Below, one piece after another: positions 43,262 through 50,988 of a DNA stretch of 50,988 nucleotides. This DNA comes from SLLW01 sp964388615 (GTDB lineage: Bacteria; Bacteroidota; Rhodothermia; Balneolales; Natronogracilivirgulaceae). The first letter of the stretch is position 1. Every line of letters begins with the position of its first letter. The position numbers were made by a program, and so were the translations under genes. Location of the stretch: contig CAYMBG010000005.1 of NCBI GenBank assembly GCA_964388615.1, forward strand, positions 1 to 50,988. The letters run 5' to 3'. The notes under the pieces are model-generated. The model saw nothing but the letters and a program-made list of their open reading frames with translations. It was not told where the DNA came from and did not search any database.

Positions 43262-46200
43262 TTAGAATCCAAGATCGATACCAACCTCGATGCTGCGAGA
43301 CTGAGGATAGGAGAAGAAGTCTGTACCAAAAGCGGTGTTGCTTCGGTCAAACGTATTCATTTCCGGATCAAGGCCTGTATAGTCGGTAAATGTAAGCAGG
43401 TTTTGGCCAATCACGTAGATACGTGCGCTACGCAGGCTGTACTGTTCAAGCATACCACCCGTAAAGGTATATCCCAGTCTCAGGGTTTTGAGACGCAGAT
43501 AGGAGCCATCTTCCATCCAGAAATCGGAATCTCTGGAAGCATTGTCAAGATCCAGCAATGAGGCACGCTGTACAAAGGCGTCACCATCGGGATTATCCGG
43601 GGTCCAGCGATCTTCAGCATCCGCAAAAACACCCCAACCCGGAATGAAACCGGGGAATCCATAGAATGCACGGGAGTTATTGAAGATGTCGTTTCCATAT
43701 GAAAATTGGAGGAAGGCCATCAGTTCAAAACCGCGATAGGAGAAGGTGTTTCGCAATCCACCCTGGAAATCGGGGTTGGCATCTCCCAAAATGGTTTGAT
43801 CATCTGCCGTGATCACACCGTCGCCGTTAACATCCACAAAGCGGATATCACCCGGAGCCGGATCGGTGTTGGAGCTGGCAAAATCGATGCCGGAATTGTC
43901 AATTTCTTCCTGGCTGGCCCAGACACCATCGGTTTTGTAGCCATAGAATGCACCAAGAGGTTCGCCTACCTGCACCCGGTTGGCAAAGCCGGAACTAAAC
44001 GGCTCATCGCGGTGAAGTGCGGTCACTTCGTTCAGGTTACGGGAGATGTTGAAATTGGTAACCCAGGAAAAGTCCGGTGTTTGGACATTGACCGTCCGCA
44101 GGCTGAATTCGATCCCTTTGTTCTCCAGTGATCCAATGTTATTGGTAAAGGTTGTGAAACCACTGGTTGCCGGTACGGGCCGACTCAGCAACAGATTATC
44201 CGTTTCGGACATATAAGCATCGATTGTCGCGGAGATGCGGTCGTCAAACAGCGTCACATCCAGTCCCACATTGTATTGCGTGGTTTCTTCCCACTTCAGA
44301 TCCGGGTTGGCCAACTGAGAAGGCTCCAGACCGGGGAAACCGCCATAGCTATTCACACCGAATAGCGGAAGGTGGCTGAAGTTACCAATATCCTGGTTAC
44401 CGGTGATACCGACGGATAAGCGAAGCTTCAGTTCTTCAAGCACGTCAAAACCGGACATGAACTCCTCATTGGCTATTCTCCAGGCAAAAGAACCGGCGGG
44501 AAATACACCGTACTGGTTATCATCGCCAAAGCGGGAGGAACCGTCGACCCTGGCGGAGCCGGAAAGTACATAGCGGTTGTCATAAGCGTAGTTGACGCGA
44601 GTGGTGTAGGATTCCAGGCCATAGGCGGTGCCAAAGGAGTAACCGGAAGTTACCGCGGCGGTATTTACCGTTTGCAGGTCGTTACTTGCAAAGTTATCAC
44701 CATCGGAAGCGGTGTACTCATTCTGGTTTTCCTGATAGGAAACAACAGCCACAGCATCCAGAAAATGGACATCATCGAACACATTGCTGTATCGAGCCTG
44801 CAACTCTGCAAGCCAGGTCTGGTTCAACCGGATACTCGAAAACGCGGTACCCAGAGGTGATCCCTGGTTGGTAAAGCCTTGGGCAAACTGATTTTCCTGA
44901 AGGTCAAACCGGTCAATTCCCATTTTACCGGCAACAACCAGATTATCAACCAATTCATAATCCAATTCAACACTACCGGTGAAGCGGGTATCCAATGCGT
45001 CGTTGACCACTTCCGACGCGGCAACGGGATTAGAGAAAGAAGAAACACTGGGATTATAGGTCAGCCCATCCTCGAGAAATATCGGAGCCGTAGGCGACGA
45101 AAGAACCGCGTTGGTCAGTACACCGTAAATGTTATTGTCATTCTCCAGGCGGTTGCTTTCCGAGCGCTGGTAACTTGCATTAGCGGTGAGATTGGACCGG
45201 TCGGAGATGGCATGATCCAGATTGAGACGGCCACTCAGACGCTCAAACCCGGAATTTTTCATAATTCCGCGCTCATCAAAATAGGTGGCGCCCACATAAA
45301 ATCGGGTTACATCGTCACCACCGCTGGCGTTGAAATAGAAGTTCTGGGTCCGGCCGGTTTCAAACACCTCATCCTGCCAGTCGGTAGTCGGAGCACCGGA
45401 CGGGTCATCAAGGTGATTGGATACATGAGGCATTCCCAGAACAGCTTCGAAAGGAGCACCAAACACAGCTGGAGTCCATTCCCGAACATCCTCGAGACGG
45501 CTGTCATAGGTGGAACCTTCCCACTGCAGCGGCAGGCCAAATGCCTGATAATCAAGCCAGGCCCCCTCAACGATAGCTTCAACATATTCGGGTCCGCCCA
45601 TCATATCCATTTCATTGGTGAATTCCCTGACGCCAACCCGGTATCCTGCCTCAAACTGAGTAGGACCAGCGGCACCACGTTTGGTGGTAATAAGTACAAC
45701 ACCGTTGGCACCACGCGCACCATAGATAGCGGCAGCAGAAGCATCCTTAAGGATCTCCATGGATTCGATGTCCTCGGGATTCAGGTTAGAAAGGGCATTC
45801 AGACCCTGGTTACCCACATTGATATTGGAAAAATCACCGGAAGTAATGGGTACACCATCAATCACATATAGCGGCTCATTGCCGGCAGTGATAGAGCTTT
45901 GACCCCGGATATCCACCCGGACACCTCCGCCCGGAGCACCCGATTGTCGAACCACCTGAACACCGGCAGCAGCACCCTGCAATAAAGCATCCGGACTTCC
46001 GGCACTTACATCCGAAATTTCATCCGCCGATACCCTGGAAATGGATGTTGAAAGCTGGTCNNNNNNNNNNNNNNNNNNNNNNNNNNNNNNNNNNNNNNNN
46101 NNNNNNNNNNNNNNNNNNNNNNNNNNNNNNNNNNNNNNNNNNNNNNNNNNNNNNNNNNNNGCACCTGGCAGAGGCTCACCAGATTGCGCGTCGTTGACTA

Positions 46201-46282
46201 CACCTGTTAGCGACCCCTGAGCGTAAACCCCGGAGACCGCAAAAAGCATAGCCAGAATCTGTATCTGTATCACTTTTTTCAT
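43262..46282 (-). CDS. SusC/RagA-type TonB-dependent outer-membrane receptor (contains assembly gap)
   Basis: SusC-type receptors import oligosaccharides or peptides with their SusD partner, which follows 27 bases downstream. Signal peptide (about residues 1-22), start of a carboxypeptidase-like domain (LTGVVNDAQSGEPLPG), gap, then the plug (SPDALLQGAAAGVQVVRQSG, VDIRGQSSITAGNEPLYVID, ILKDASAAAIYGARGANGVV, a near-perfect SusC signature), and a long barrel ending SRSIEVGIDLGF. The TonB-C receptor tail WTPDNPDGDAFVQRASLLDL and YLRLKTLRLGYTF are typical. About 70 or more residues of the N-terminal domain are missing, more than 100 N would allow. The ligand cannot be told. Confidence 0.95.
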   Translation of the reverse strand: MKKVIQIQILAMLFAVSGVYAQGSLTGVVNDAQSGEPLPGXXXXXXXXXXXXXXXXXXXXXXXXXXXXXXXXXXDQLSTSISRVSADEISDVSAGSPDALLQGAAAGVQVVRQSGAPGGGVRVDIRGQSSITAGNEPLYVIDGVPITSGDFSNINVGNQGLNALSNLNPEDIESMEILKDASAAAIYGARGANGVVLITTKRGAAGPTQFEAGYRVGVREFTNEMDMMGGPEYVEAIVEGAWLDYQAFGLPLQWEGSTYDSRLEDVREWTPAVFGAPFEAVLGMPHVSNHLDDPSGAPTTDWQDEVFETGRTQNFYFNASGGDDVTRFYVGATYFDERGIMKNSGFERLSGRLNLDHAISDRSNLTANASYQRSESNRLENDNNIYGVLTNAVLSSPTAPIFLEDGLTYNPSVSSFSNPVAASEVVNDALDTRFTGSVELDYELVDNLVVAGKMGIDRFDLQENQFAQGFTNQGSPLGTAFSSIRLNQTWLAELQARYSNVFDDVHFLDAVAVVSYQENQNEYTASDGDNFASNDLQTVNTAAVTSGYSFGTAYGLESYTTRVNYAYDNRYVLSGSARVDGSSRFGDDNQYGVFPAGSFAWRIANEEFMSGFDVLEELKLRLSVGITGNQDIGNFSHLPLFGVNSYGGFPGLEPSQLANPDLKWEETTQYNVGLDVTLFDDRISATIDAYMSETDNLLLSRPVPATSGFTTFTNNIGSLENKGIEFSLRTVNVQTPDFSWVTNFNISRNLNEVTALHRDEPFSSGFANRVQVGEPLGAFYGYKTDGVWASQEEIDNSGIDFASSNTDPAPGDIRFVDVNGDGVITADDQTILGDANPDFQGGLRNTFSYRGFELMAFLQFSYGNDIFNNSRAFYGFPGFIPGWGVFADAEDRWTPDNPDGDAFVQRASLLDLDNASRDSDFWMEDGSYLRLKTLRLGYTFTGGMLEQYSLRSARIYVIGQNLLTFTDYTGLDPEMNTFDRSNTAFGTDFFSYPQSRSIEVGIDLGF
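46061..46160. other. Assembly gap of 100 N inside susC
   Basis: All 100 bases are N. It removes most of the N-terminal carboxypeptidase-like domain and the start of the plug; comparison with the usual SusC layout suggests the true gap is longer, roughly 200-250 bases (inference from family layout). Confidence 0.95.
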
Positions 46283-46780
46283 AAGGATGCTTGTTGTGTT
46301 TTTGTTTGATTCAGGATTGTTAAAACGAACCTTTCCTTAGAAATACCTGAAGCACCTCCCGTCCAGTCCGATGACGGGCGTTGACATGTAGACTCCACTT
46401 ACCTCTAAGCAGGAATTATCTAAGCACTTCATATGGCAATATCTCAGAATGGTACCATAGATAACAAGAATGTAATATATTAAAACAGGAATGCAAATAA
46501 AAATCGAACTTTAATCCAAAAACTCCTCTATAAACAGGGCGAAAACACTGCTTTTGCATTAGAATCTTTCTTACCCCACCACATGCAACCTAATTTATTT
46601 CAGAAAAAAAACGGATTATACATTATCAATATGTTAATACTGGGGTTTAAACCATATTTTTTCTGCTTTTTTTGACTTTTTTACCAAAAACAGCGGATTG
46701 ATCCATGTGGGCACACAGAAAATCACATTCCAACCCGAACCATCCTCACATTGATCATCTTCATACCCCCCAAGCAATAG
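46283..46780. other. 498-base intergenic region upstream of susC
   Basis: No coding sequence is supported. The stretch is AT-rich in its right half and should carry the susC promoter on the minus strand. An 8-bp inverted repeat, AATGCAAA (46490-46497) and TTTGCATT (46553-46560), is the only structure noted. No LacI-type palindrome and no clear promoter elements were found. Confidence 0.5.
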
Positions 46781-48223
46781 TTAGATGGGTCGCGTCAGTA
46801 TGGTTCCGGACAACCAACGCTGGATTTGATCGTATTCTACGCTATGATATTGCGTATTACGCTGAAGGATATAGTGCTCAAAGGGATGATGATCGCTGTT
46901 TCTCCGGGTACGCTGAAAATAGAAAACCCTGCGTGGATCCGATCGGTTGTACCCGTAGATCCAGACCATCCTGTCCAATGACTGTTCGACATACCAGGGA
47001 GATCCAAATAATACGTATACCATTCCCATATCCGTCATCCATCCCTCTTTGAAATTGGAAAACTGTTTGTTTGCCTCCTCTACTCGCTGGTAATACTCTT
47101 CGATAACTCTTGCAGCCAGTTCCTTATCGCCGAGGTGAGACAGCCAAAAACGGTCGATTGCCCTTTTGAGGGAGTCGCGATCCTCGATATTCATCATGTC
47201 ACGATAATCACTTCTTCGCATGAGGTACACCAACGGACGTGCAAACTCCCTGGCAGTAACCACATTTGGAAAATTATCACTCATGGATGCGAAGTCACGC
47301 GCTTTGTAAAGTTCCCCTTCGTCATCACCTTCCTGCGGTTTGACATACACTTCAAAACGATAATTTCCCCGGGGCGGCCGGTCGGTACGATATTCGATGG
47401 TAATGGTACCATACTCCTGATCCAACACCCGCTCCTGCCGCTCAATAAGCTCGCTACGATTATAATTTATCCCACGATACTGTATGGAACCACGGGAGGG
47501 TGTTACACCGGACATTGGCCTGGGTGTGAGTGTATCCGATTCGAAACGGATGAGATCCATGGATACCGAGAGTGGCTCGGTACCTTCCGGACGTGTTACC
47601 TGAAACTCAAACCGCACCGTATCCACCTTTCCAGGGATGTTGTAACTCGACACCGGCAACTCGAATGACTGATCTGAAAAATCTTCCCCTTTCACCTGAA
47701 TATGTGTAAGATTGGGTTCGTCATCCTCCGGGTTGTAAACCGTTACATTGGCACTGCGGGAAACGGATTTATCAGAATCCTGATCGGTTATGGTAACCAA
47801 AACCCGGTATCTTCCCGGTTCAACCGGAATACGCTCTTCGTGAGTAAGCACTTCCCGGCTGTTGACAACATCACGATCCCGTCTTTCGACCTTTTTCGAC
47901 TCCCTGGATTGAGCTACTCTCTGATACTGGTCTTCCGATTCATCAATGACGCGATAAACTTCGGTTCGTATCCCCACCTCAGCGTGAAAAACCTCTTCCT
48001 GCTCACGGTATATCAAACTTCCCAAAACAATATCCAGATGCACATCAATAACCGGCCGGTTCTCTTCATCAATAAGAGCGAGCGCAGAAACCAGAACCTG
48101 AGGATGGCCATCTGCCGGACGAATGTGGGAACCGGTTCTGACTTCGGGATCAAATGCACTTGAACAAGCCGAGACCAACCCGGTCAGAATCAGAAAAAAA
48201 ATTATGATATTCCCGTATCTCAT
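46781..48223 (-). CDS. GWxTD-domain lipoprotein
   Basis: This 480-residue protein has a lipoprotein signal ending LVSAC (Cys20). Two beta-rich regions (about 40-320) come first, followed by the GWxTD domain: NKQFSNFKEGWMTDMGMVYV, LFGSPWYVEQSLDRMVWIYG and a C-terminal HHPFEHYILQRNTQYHSVEY. The family is common in Bacteroidota, Chlorobiota and Acidobacteriota lipoproteins and its molecular role is not established. It is followed upstream by alanine racemase 2 (103 bases) on the same strand. Confidence 0.9.
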   Translation of the reverse strand: MRYGNIIIFFLILTGLVSACSSAFDPEVRTGSHIRPADGHPQVLVSALALIDEENRPVIDVHLDIVLGSLIYREQEEVFHAEVGIRTEVYRVIDESEDQYQRVAQSRESKKVERRDRDVVNSREVLTHEERIPVEPGRYRVLVTITDQDSDKSVSRSANVTVYNPEDDEPNLTHIQVKGEDFSDQSFELPVSSYNIPGKVDTVRFEFQVTRPEGTEPLSVSMDLIRFESDTLTPRPMSGVTPSRGSIQYRGINYNRSELIERQERVLDQEYGTITIEYRTDRPPRGNYRFEVYVKPQEGDDEGELYKARDFASMSDNFPNVVTAREFARPLVYLMRRSDYRDMMNIEDRDSLKRAIDRFWLSHLGDKELAARVIEEYYQRVEEANKQFSNFKEGWMTDMGMVYVLFGSPWYVEQSLDRMVWIYGYNRSDPRRVFYFQRTRRNSDHHPFEHYILQRNTQYHSVEYDQIQRWLSGTILTRPI

Positions 48224-48325
48224 ATATTAAATAAAAACATCTGCCCGGTTAGATTCAATATGATAACGAAAAACAGGCCGTTTAAGTTTAATTCTTTTAT
48301 TCATGACCAGCGGAATACTTGTTTT

Positions 48326-49486
48326 TCACTCCACCACAAAGCGCGGTATTTCACGTGGCAACCTCACAAGTGTTTCGTAATTAACATTATTGGTGAGATC
48401 GCTAAATGATGATACGGTGATACGGTTATTTCTCTGACTACCAACCAGTACTACTTCATCACCGCGTTTGGCTCCCGGACAGTGGGATACATCTACAATA
48501 AGCATGTTCATATTGACCATGCCAATTACCGGAACCCGCCGTCCCTGCACCAGCACTTTCCCAAGATTACTTAAACTCCGATTGAACCCATGACTATAAC
48601 CTACCGGAACCGTTGCAATCGTTGTCTCGTTAGTTGCCTGGTAGACCGTACCATAGCCGATAAAATCACCGGATGCAACCGTTTTGATACTCATTATCCG
48701 GGTCTTCCAACTGATAATCTGCCTTAACGGGTTATCTGTCATCCGTTTTCGGCCATTCTGTGTCAGATATTGCATATGAGTCTCTTTACTGGGCCAATAC
48801 CCGTATTGTGCAATACCGACGCGAACCATATCCATGCGCGTATGAGGATAGGATATGAGCGGTGCGGAACATGCCGTGTGACACATATCCGGGGTGATCC
48901 CTTTTTTCCTGAGATACCATTGGTAGCGATTGTAATTGGCAATCTGATTTTGAATACGAAGATAGTTGGCGATACTCTCGGCGCCGGCATAATGAGTATT
49001 GATACCCATCACATGCAAATGTTCCTTGTTGTCCAATACATAACCGGCCAGTTTCTCCCTGTCCTCCCAGGCAAAACCAATCCGGTTCATGCCGGTTTCC
49101 AGTTCCAGATGAATAGATGCTCTTTGTTTTTGTTCTTTTGCTGCTTTGACGGCAGCCTCAAGCCGCTCAAATTCAAATACATAAAAGGAGATATCGTTTT
49201 CGATAGCCCAATCCAGCTCATTATCATCAATCATCCCCATGATCATCACATGAGATTCTTCATTCTTTACCATATGGGCGCGTAAAGCCTCATCAGCACT
49301 GTGAACCGCGAAATATTCCACGCCACACGCCTCGGCCAGATGGATAAAATGTTCAATCCCATGCCCATAGGCATTTCCCTTGATTACGGAACAGAACCGG
49401 ACACCCGGACCGGCAAGTCCTTTCAGAAAACGTAAATTTGATTTGAGCGCAGACTTGTTGATCTCAATATAGGAGGTATAAAACAT
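48326..49486 (-). CDS. Second alanine racemase-like PLP enzyme
   Basis: This 386-residue fold-type III PLP protein belongs to the alanine racemase family. The PLP lysine Lys36 is in SVIKGNAYGHG, and the second catalytic base Tyr278 in DFIGYGTVY. MVRVGIAQYGYWPS holds the Arg that contacts the PLP nitrogen. Three positions differ from the first racemase: ELETGMNRIGF in place of the Asp-Ser-Gly-Met motif, GYSHG in place of GYADG, and MVNMNM with Asn327 where the MD motif has Asp. It should still racemise amino acids, perhaps with other substrate preference. It has AGGAGG nine bases before the ATG, an unusually strong ribosome site here. Neighbours are an M20 amidohydrolase and an M23 peptidase. 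Confidence 0.9.
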   Translation of the reverse strand: MFYTSYIEINKSALKSNLRFLKGLAGPGVRFCSVIKGNAYGHGIEHFIHLAEACGVEYFAVHSADEALRAHMVKNEESHVMIMGMIDDNELDWAIENDISFYVFEFERLEAAVKAAKEQKQRASIHLELETGMNRIGFAWEDREKLAGYVLDNKEHLHVMGINTHYAGAESIANYLRIQNQIANYNRYQWYLRKKGITPDMCHTACSAPLISYPHTRMDMVRVGIAQYGYWPSKETHMQYLTQNGRKRMTDNPLRQIISWKTRIMSIKTVASGDFIGYGTVYQATNETTIATVPVGYSHGFNRSLSNLGKVLVQGRRVPVIGMVNMNMLIVDVSHCPGAKRGDEVVLVGSQRNNRITVSSFSDLTNNVNYETLVRLPREIPRFVVE

Positions 49487-49582
49487 CTATTTCGTAATTG
49501 CAAAAGTTAAAGAGTATTGTTCAGTATTCAGAAGTGGTCAGCGACGATCACTGACAAGTCGTTCATCGAAGGGAACCGGATG

Positions 49583-50734
49583 TCAGCGCATTTGCAAATA
49601 ATCAATAATGCCACTGAACAACAAGCAACCCGTTTCAATTAGTTCATCGGGATAGTCGTATCGGCCATCATGTAACTGGGGATGATCTGTTCCGGCACCT
49701 ATGCCAAACAAAGCCCCTGTGTAGCGCTCTGTAAAATGGCCGAAATCCTCCGACCATGAAAACGGCCTTGGGATATGTCGTATTTTAATGGAATCCTTTT
49801 TATTCTCATCTCCTACCAGTTTTTGAGCTACATCTTCAACCAAAGCAACCGACTTTTTATGGTTACAGACAGGTTTGAATATCTCGGTCCATTCATATTC
49901 CATACTCAGGTCCCACTGTGAAGCAACGGCTTCCGCCTGGCTCACCGCTTTTTCACCCAGCATCTGCAGATCTTCGGATTGATGTGCCCGTAGAGTCGCC
50001 ATCAACTCAGCATAACCGGGCGTGGTACCAAAAGCAGGTTCCCCAATGCGGGCATGAATTATGGTCAGCAAACCGGCACGGTCGAATGGTATTACGGTAC
50101 GGGGTAGATTTTGTAAATCATTAATCAATGTCGCGATTGCCGAGGCCGGACTTCTTGCATTTTCCGGGTGAGCCGCATGTGACGTGTTGCCGGTAAGACG
50201 TATTATGAGTCCCTGTGACCCGGCAGCGAAAATTTCATCACGTAAAACCACGGAATTTTTGGGAAAACCGGGCAGATTATGCAGAGCGAAAACGTGATCG
50301 GGTGCAATATCCGGCCAGCGTTCATCCTTTAGCATGAGAGAAGCCCCCTCTCCTGTTTCTTCGGCGGGTTGAAACAGCAAATAGACCTTGCCTGAACGTA
50401 TCGGTTTTTTTTTCAGCTGATCCGCCAGTCCAAGTAAAGTGGCCATATGACCATCATGACCACATTTGTGGGAAACCCCTTTTTGTTTGGAAGCATATGG
50501 AAGATCAATAGTTTCATCAATGGGCAGTGCATCCAGTTCCGCCCGAAACAAGACCGAGGGTCCGTCGTTACCGCTATCCCAAACCGCTACGATACCATAT
50601 CCGCCAACACCCTCCCATAAAGTGGTTGCTCCTGCTTTTTGAAGATACTTCGCAACGAATTGGGCGGTCTTCTTCTCACGGTGAGCTGTTTCCGCCAAAC
50701 TATGGAGTTTCTTTCGGATTTCATTCAATTTCAT
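49583..50734 (-). CDS. M20-family amidohydrolase (peptidase M20D type)
   Basis: This 383-residue protein is a zinc-dependent hydrolase of N-acyl or amino-acid conjugates, in the HipO/carboxypeptidase group. RAELDALPIDE, SHKCGHDGHMATLLG and QPAEETGEGASLML give the usual Cys, His and Glu metal ligands, and HNLPGFP and SHAAHPENARSP follow in order. DHPQLHDGRYDYPDELI near the end is typical. The N-terminal LHSLAETAHREKKTA replaces the usual LHxxPE motif. No signal peptide is seen, so a cytoplasmic location is likely. It precedes alanine racemase 2 by 96 bases. Confidence 0.92.
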   Translation of the reverse strand: MKLNEIRKKLHSLAETAHREKKTAQFVAKYLQKAGATTLWEGVGGYGIVAVWDSGNDGPSVLFRAELDALPIDETIDLPYASKQKGVSHKCGHDGHMATLLGLADQLKKKPIRSGKVYLLFQPAEETGEGASLMLKDERWPDIAPDHVFALHNLPGFPKNSVVLRDEIFAAGSQGLIIRLTGNTSHAAHPENARSPASAIATLINDLQNLPRTVIPFDRAGLLTIIHARIGEPAFGTTPGYAELMATLRAHQSEDLQMLGEKAVSQAEAVASQWDLSMEYEWTEIFKPVCNHKKSVALVEDVAQKLVGDENKKDSIKIRHIPRPFSWSEDFGHFTERYTGALFGIGAGTDHPQLHDGRYDYPDELIETGCLLFSGIIDYLQMR

Positions 50735-50811
50735 AATACCAACATGGATAATATGTGATTTCAGATATTCCTCTTATGCTTATGCATGCCGAAAAAACGA
50801 GGAAAAAAGCC

Positions 50812-50988
50812 TCAATAAAACCGGCCTGTGATCCATTGAGGATCAGGATAACGACGAATAGCATCCGGCAACTCGCTTTCAGCTACCACTCCGGGCATGT
50901 CAGCCTTTCCGGGGTTTTCAATGGATAGTTGGAGATGCAAGTGGGAAGCCCACCCCCCGTTCTCATGGAAATCCCCTACAGTCCCAAG
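50812..50988 (-). CDS. C-terminal fragment of an M23-family metallopeptidase (gene continues beyond the window)
   Basis: The last 58 codons of a minus-strand gene enter at the right edge and end with TGA at 50814-50812. ENGGWASHLHLQLS carries the HxH metal motif and the NGGW-x-x-HLHxQL segment of M23 peptidases. The ending ADMPGVVAESELPDAIRRYP and DPQWITGRF matches the tail seen in M23 domains linked to class-III aminotransferase-type proteins. M23 enzymes cut peptidoglycan peptides. The start, and any fused domains, lie outside the window. Confidence 0.75.
   Translation of the reverse strand, partial: LGTVGDFHENGGWASHLHLQLSIENPGKADMPGVVAESELPDAIRRYPDPQWITGRFY

Noticed and set aside
44879..45871. 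Long plus-strand reading frame opposite susC
   Set aside because: It is antisense to a continuous, well-recognised SusC barrel, has no family signature, and reflects codon bias of the real gene on the other strand.
50792..50813. Weak hairpin GAGG-CTTTTTT-CCTC with T run at the end of the M23 gene
   Set aside because: The stem is only four base pairs and overlaps the stop codon; too weak to call a terminator.

Overview
The window looks like a chromosomal segment of a member of the Bacteroidota in the broad sense, most likely Balneolota or Rhodothermota. The evidence is a secreted protein with an NYPNPFNPTT type-A sorting domain (type IX secretion), a SusC/SusD pair, a TonB receptor next to a DUF4249 lipoprotein, a GWxTD lipoprotein, a Rho factor with a long low-complexity N-terminal extension, and a tmRNA gene without an encoded CCA end. 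Many secreted proteins are very acidic, which would suit a moderately salty habitat (inference). I see no mobile elements, CRISPR arrays, tRNAs or rRNAs. Three runs of exactly 100 N (33256-33355, 41971-42070, 46061-46160) are assembly gaps inside rho, susD and susC.

Layout. 1-4560: a secreted protein with two near-identical carbohydrate-binding-like domains, a Gfo/Idh/MocA oxidoreductase plus sugar isomerase pair, and a small membrane protein with one CXXCH haem motif. 4590-6379: ssrA (tmRNA, minus strand) and a saccharopine-dehydrogenase-like gene. 6468-10338: a TPP riboswitch with an intrinsic terminator, followed by thiM-thiE-thiL-thiD, which salvage the thiazole and pyrimidine moieties and make thiamine diphosphate. 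10476-13011 (minus): floA and an NfeD-family membrane protease. 13275-18445: TonB receptor and DUF4249 lipoprotein, convergent with a secreted GH13 alpha-amylase. 18656-25038: DUF4159 protein, rpiB, glyA, tatC, a DUF255 thioredoxin-like protein and an FKBP lipoprotein. 25072-29026 (minus): alanine racemase 1, site-2 protease, CrtI-like oxidoreductase. 29232-31885: sppA and a metallo-beta-lactamase-fold hydrolase. 31996-35429 (minus): rho and folC. 35541-36638: pyrD. 36702-41591 (minus): a giant TPR lipoprotein and pyruvate kinase. 41767-46282 (minus): SusD and SusC. 46781-50988 (minus): GWxTD lipoprotein, alanine racemase 2, M20 amidohydrolase and the C-terminal end of an M23 peptidase.

How it fits together. 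The amylase and the duplicated carbohydrate-binding protein lie 15 kb apart, but each has a LacI-type palindrome upstream, so they may form a starch regulon. The envelope theme is strong: T9SS cargo and a SprE/PorW-like TPR lipoprotein, Tat export, SppA, NfeD/FloA, a site-2 protease, two alanine racemases and an M23 peptidase.

I do not see a clear new defence or mobile system. The most unusual items are the TPR lipoprotein with a C-terminal TonB-C-like fold split by an acidic insert, the repeat-expanded Rho linker, a class-2 dihydroorotate dehydrogenase with Cys at the catalytic-base position, the divergent second alanine racemase, and the unusual tmRNA tag.
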